Shown in pieces: positions 61,587 through 64,000 of a stretch of 64,000 nucleotides of DNA (position 1 is the first letter of the stretch; the number at the start of each line of letters is the position of its first letter). The notes under the pieces were generated by a model. It was given only the letters and a program-made list of their open reading frames with translations. It searched no databases and was not told the DNA's origin. The DNA comes from Aved-18 sp964606665 (GTDB taxonomy: Bacteria; Cyanobacteriota; Vampirovibrionia; Obscuribacterales; Obscuribacteraceae): positions 6,344-70,343 of the forward strand of contig CAZSHS010000017.1 of the NCBI GenBank assembly GCA_964606665.1, read 5' to 3'. A program made the translations under genes and the position numbers.

Positions 61587-62282
61587 ATGAATCGCAATTT
61601 TAAAACGGTAGCAGTGATCGCGGCTTCGATCTTAGGACTGTCTGCGTTTCCAGTGTCTGCCTTGGATCACGGCAAAGAACATCCCACTTATGTTTCAGTA
61701 AAAAGCGGTAGCTATAAAGATTATGTGGTCCATACACCTACAAAGAAATGGCTACAAAGACAAGTGCAGGTCCGCGTTTCGCATCATCGCAAATTACCTC
61801 ATCCCATAAGCGATCAGCATCACGGCGACTTGTTGCACACAACAGATTTCTTTCCCGAGGGATGCAGCTCTGGCAGTCTTGTGCCATCGAGATTCACTGA
61901 GCGCGATGGATACAAGATGTGGCAGTTTACCAACACTGTCGATGCAGACGACATCAAAGGGTTTAAATCTTTTGGAATAGGCGTCGAATTTCCGGGCGAC
62001 GAAAAGGCTGCATCGGGACCGCTTGAAATTTTTCATTACCCGCCCTTGACCGATACCGAGCCCGAAAAGTGGACCGAATGGGTCAAAGCTGGTTCTCAAC
62101 GACATGGCGAAATGGGCTGGTGGTCAGAAGTTCACAAGCAAAAGTCGGAATCTCATTTTATTGTTGAACATCCATTTGAAATTCGATGGAGATTTCTCTT
62201 GAAAGACGATCCTGTCCGTATTATGGACGACGGAATTGTGGATGATGAAGACGCATCTCCGGACACGCTGCGCGATTTTTAG
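61587..62282 (+). CDS. Exported protein, function unknown
   Basis: The protein has 231 residues. Signal peptide 1-26 (cleavage after FPVSA). The mature part is His- and Trp-rich, with a basic stretch (VRVSHHRKLPHPISDQHHGD), two Cys-poor globular blocks (MWQFTNTVDADDIKGFKSFG, FHYPPLTDTEPEKWTEWV) and an acidic C-terminus (DDGIVDDEDASPD). No motif I recognise. It starts 10 bp after the bactofilin-like gene, so both are probably co-transcribed. Confidence 0.6.
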   Translation: MNRNFKTVAVIAASILGLSAFPVSALDHGKEHPTYVSVKSGSYKDYVVHTPTKKWLQRQVQVRVSHHRKLPHPISDQHHGDLLHTTDFFPEGCSSGSLVPSRFTERDGYKMWQFTNTVDADDIKGFKSFGIGVEFPGDEKAASGPLEIFHYPPLTDTEPEKWTEWVKAGSQRHGEMGWWSEVHKQKSESHFIVEHPFEIRWRFLLKDDPVRIMDDGIVDDEDASPDTLRDF

Positions 62283-62336
62283 TGTTAGACTAATCGAACT
62301 TTAATTTCCCGGCGTATTACATTTAGGGGGTTGGAA

Positions 62337-63215
62337 ATGGACAAGATTAGACCGTGCTTGTGGTTCGATAATCAGGCTGAGGACGCGGCAAAATTTTATT
62401 GCTCCATTTTTCCAAACTCGAAAATGGGCAGCGTCGCTCGCTATGGTGAGTCTAGCGCCAAGGCGTCTGGTCGTCCGAAAGACTCAGTCATGACTGCTTT
62501 GTTTGAGCTTGATGGGCTTGAGCTCATGGGCTTGAATGGAGGACCGCATTTCAAAATCAATCCCAGTATTTCGCTTTTTGTCACGCTCGATAGTGCCGAC
62601 AAAGTGGTCGAGTTGCATAAGAAGTTGATGGATGGTGGTTCTGAGTTGATGCCTCTCGACAAATATTTCTTTGCCGAAAAATATGCATGGGTGCAAGATA
62701 AGCATGGTGTGTCCTGGCAATTGTTTAGTCACGATACCGCAAACAAGATTCGTCCTTGCTTGATGTTTTGCGGACCACAAGTAGGTAAATGCGAAGAAGC
62801 GCTCAGGCTCTATACCTCAATCTTTGACAATTCAGAAGTCGAATTTATGCACCGCTATGAAGAAGGCGAGCACAAAGGTCAAGTTATGCACTCTGCCTTC
62901 ACTCTAAACGGACAAGGTTTTGTGGCTATGGATAGTGCAGGACCTCACGAATTTAATTTCAACGAAGGTATGTCGCTTGCGGCTTGTTGTGATAGTCAAG
63001 CCGAAATAGATAAGCTCTGGAGCGCACTTTCAGAGGGCGGCGAGATTCAACAATGTGGTTGGCTCAAAGATAAATTTGGCGTTGCCTGGCAAATTGTGCC
63101 CAAAGCAATGGATGAAATTATGAAAGATCCAGCACGTGGAGAAAAGGCTATGGAAGCCGTTCTTTCAATGAAGAAGTTGGAAATTAAAGAGTTGGAATTA
63201 GCTGCTTCTAAATAG
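62337..63215 (+). CDS. Two-domain PhnB-like VOC superfamily protein
   Basis: The protein has 292 residues from the ATG at 62337 (AGGGGG with 6-nt spacing). Two homologous halves each start KIRPCL: residues about 2-130 (CLWFDNQAEDAAKFYCSIFPNSK) and about 135-265 (CLMFCGPQVGKCEEALRLYTSIFDNSE). This is the 3-demethylubiquinone-9 3-methyltransferase/PhnB-like branch of the glyoxalase/VOC fold. Single-domain versions are common and pair as dimers; here the pair is fused. The reaction of this branch is mostly unknown. A strong palindromic element follows 28 bp after the stop. Confidence 0.88.
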   Translation: MDKIRPCLWFDNQAEDAAKFYCSIFPNSKMGSVARYGESSAKASGRPKDSVMTALFELDGLELMGLNGGPHFKINPSISLFVTLDSADKVVELHKKLMDGGSELMPLDKYFFAEKYAWVQDKHGVSWQLFSHDTANKIRPCLMFCGPQVGKCEEALRLYTSIFDNSEVEFMHRYEEGEHKGQVMHSAFTLNGQGFVAMDSAGPHEFNFNEGMSLAACCDSQAEIDKLWSALSEGGEIQQCGWLKDKFGVAWQIVPKAMDEIMKDPARGEKAMEAVLSMKKLEIKELELAASK

Positions 63216-63243
63216 AATCTGCCGCCAGAAAAAAAGTTAGTGC

Positions 63244-63322
63244 AATAATCTCCGCAAAGTTTGCGGAGATTATTTTGGTTTTGCGGAGAATAGCGAGTAT
63301 AATCTCCGCACGTTTTGCGGAG
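63244..63322 (+). repeat. Cluster of five TCTCCGCA/TGCGGAGA units with a perfect 31-bp palindrome
   Basis: The palindrome runs 63244-63274: 15-bp arms AATAATCTCCGCAAA and TTTGCGGAGATTATT around a single G. A third unit, TTTTGCGGAGAATA, starts at 63279. A fourth and a fifth follow at about 63299-63324 as an imperfect palindrome (AATCTCCGCA, CG, TTTTGCGGAGAATA). The unit order by strand is reverse, forward, forward, reverse, forward. The first palindrome could terminate the VOC gene, but the repetition right up to the next start codon suggests protein-binding sites. The last GGAG may double as a ribosome binding site. Confidence 0.8.
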
Positions 63323-63332
63323 AATAACCCAG

Positions 63333-63902
63333 GTGACAAAGTCTAAGAAAATCGTTCAATCCTTACTGATACTGACTTTGATGGGAATTCGTCCGGTCTT
63401 CGCAGCAGACGTTGAAGAAATTCCCATGCCAGACTTAAAAGGCGGAGTCGAGCAAGCGGTTGGTGTTAAAGAAGGCTTCGGTAATTATTCAATTATTTGG
63501 GATCGCTGGCGCAATAGAGTTATAAAAGAAGTCTGGGAAAAGTTTTGCATAAATCTCAAAGGTGGAGGTGCAGTCAGGATTGGACAGCTTTTCATCAAGA
63601 CTAATTTCAAAAAGAATATCGAATTTCCTAAAAGTATGGGAGCTACTTTTAGTTTCAATGTCGAAGATGGGCGAAAAATCAAAGATGTGAAGATTGTCTC
63701 TTCATCAGGGAACGCTGAGTTTGATAACCTGGTTATAAAATCAGTTGAATCACTCGATGGTAAATCAATTTTAGATTTTCCTTCTGGAACCGAGCGAAAG
63801 ACTGTGACGCTGCGATCGCGCCTTGTTATCAAAAAGAACGGGACTTTTCATGGTACTGAATACAATGATATCGAAAAGGTTGAAGGTAAAACTGAGAACT
63901 AA
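63333..63902 (+). CDS. Exported protein with a TonB C-terminal-like domain
   Basis: The protein has 189 residues from GTG 63333, with GGAG about 10 nt upstream inside the repeat cluster; TTG 63315 is in the repeat itself and less likely. Signal peptide 1-25 (LLILTLMGIRPVFA). The C-terminal 90 residues resemble a TonB-C/energy-transducer-like fold: FSFNVEDGRKIKDVKIVSSSGNAEFDNLVIKSVES, with the VxSSSGNxxxDxxxxxxV pattern typical of that family. No transmembrane anchor besides the signal and no Pro-rich linker, so it is not a classic TonB. It overlaps the convergent gene at 63899 by 4 nt. Confidence 0.65.
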   Translation: MTKSKKIVQSLLILTLMGIRPVFAADVEEIPMPDLKGGVEQAVGVKEGFGNYSIIWDRWRNRVIKEVWEKFCINLKGGGAVRIGQLFIKTNFKKNIEFPKSMGATFSFNVEDGRKIKDVKIVSSSGNAEFDNLVIKSVESLDGKSILDFPSGTERKTVTLRSRLVIKKNGTFHGTEYNDIEKVEGKTEN

Positions 63903-64000
63903 GTCACTGTTCCAGCAACGATTCTCCAGCCCTCAGGTTTCCTTACCCAGACACGCATGAACTTCAAATTGTGAGTGCCCATCGCAGTTTCGTAGGAGCC
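63899..64000 (-). CDS. SnoaL/DUF4440-like protein, C-terminal fragment at the window edge
   Basis: The last 33 codons of a leftward gene are visible: they read THNLKFMRVWVRKPEGWRIV and end in AGTVT and a TAG stop at 63899-63901. A RVWVRxxxGWRIVAG ending is typical of the SnoaL-like/DUF4440 (NTF2-like) family. The 5' end lies outside the window. Its stop overlaps that of the TonB-C-like gene. Confidence 0.55.
   Translation of the reverse strand, partial: GSYETAMGTHNLKFMRVWVRKPEGWRIVAGTVT

Overview
The window is 64 kb of a draft bacterial chromosome. A run of ten N at 20303-20312 marks a scaffold join. I see no phage, insertion sequence, CRISPR array, rRNA or tRNA. The genes point to a diderm, peptidoglycan-building bacterium with an elaborate surface: murD-ftsW-murG, RlpA, a Wzm/Wzt-type glycan exporter, nonulosonic acid synthesis, many secreted TPR proteins and TadG-like pilus-associated proteins. 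The mix, with many TPR and coiled-coil proteins of unknown role, fits a non-photosynthetic relative of cyanobacteria (Vampirovibrionia/Melainabacteria, Obscuribacterales-like). That assignment is inference from gene content, not from a marker-gene tree.

Layout. 1-4234: two tandem TadG-like secreted proteins flanking an exported protein that contains an internal duplication. 4412-9570: cysS, gltX, rlpA, a hairpin-rich 593-bp intergenic region and yebC. 9741-15457: a TPR protein with a strong terminator, then a compact murD-ftsW-murG operon with overlapping ends. 15454-21286: mixed accessory genes (two small proteins, an NAD-dependent epimerase, a ferredoxin/metallo-beta-lactamase fusion, an amidase, and a propeller-like exported protein cut by the gap).

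21410-42581 is a surface-glycan locus. It carries pseB, pseC, pseG, pseI, a GNAT acetyltransferase in the PseH position and pseF, which together make CMP-pseudaminic acid or a close relative. Around them are two MBOAT O-acyltransferases, an SGNH-type partner, WbqC, a PIG-L deacetylase, two methyltransferases, a Wzm/Wzt ABC exporter, a family 2 glycosyltransferase, a capsule-type glycosyltransferase-like protein, a 635-residue polytopic membrane protein and a second PseG-like protein that lacks the catalytic histidine. A plausible reading is a modified (acylated, possibly methylated) nonulosonic acid glycan exported to the cell surface.

42603-64000: a glycine-zipper protein, gcvT and gcvH of the glycine cleavage system, HEAT and TPR proteins, an acyl-CoA dehydrogenase, a protein with two retropepsin-like domains in one chain, a WaaE-type glycosyltransferase, and a leftward set ffh / rpsP-khpA-(PilB N-domain-like)-(TPR plus zincin-like). 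After these come an HD phosphohydrolase, a polytopic membrane protein, a MerR-HTH coiled-coil protein of RacA-like layout, another SGNH-like protein, a bactofilin-like protein, a two-domain PhnB-like protein, and a TonB-C-like protein behind a striking palindromic repeat cluster. The window closes with the 3' end of a SnoaL/DUF4440-like gene.

Most leftward and rightward blocks are tightly packed, and several junctions use TTGA or ATGA stop-start overlaps. All functions are assigned from motifs and family knowledge; no database search was run.
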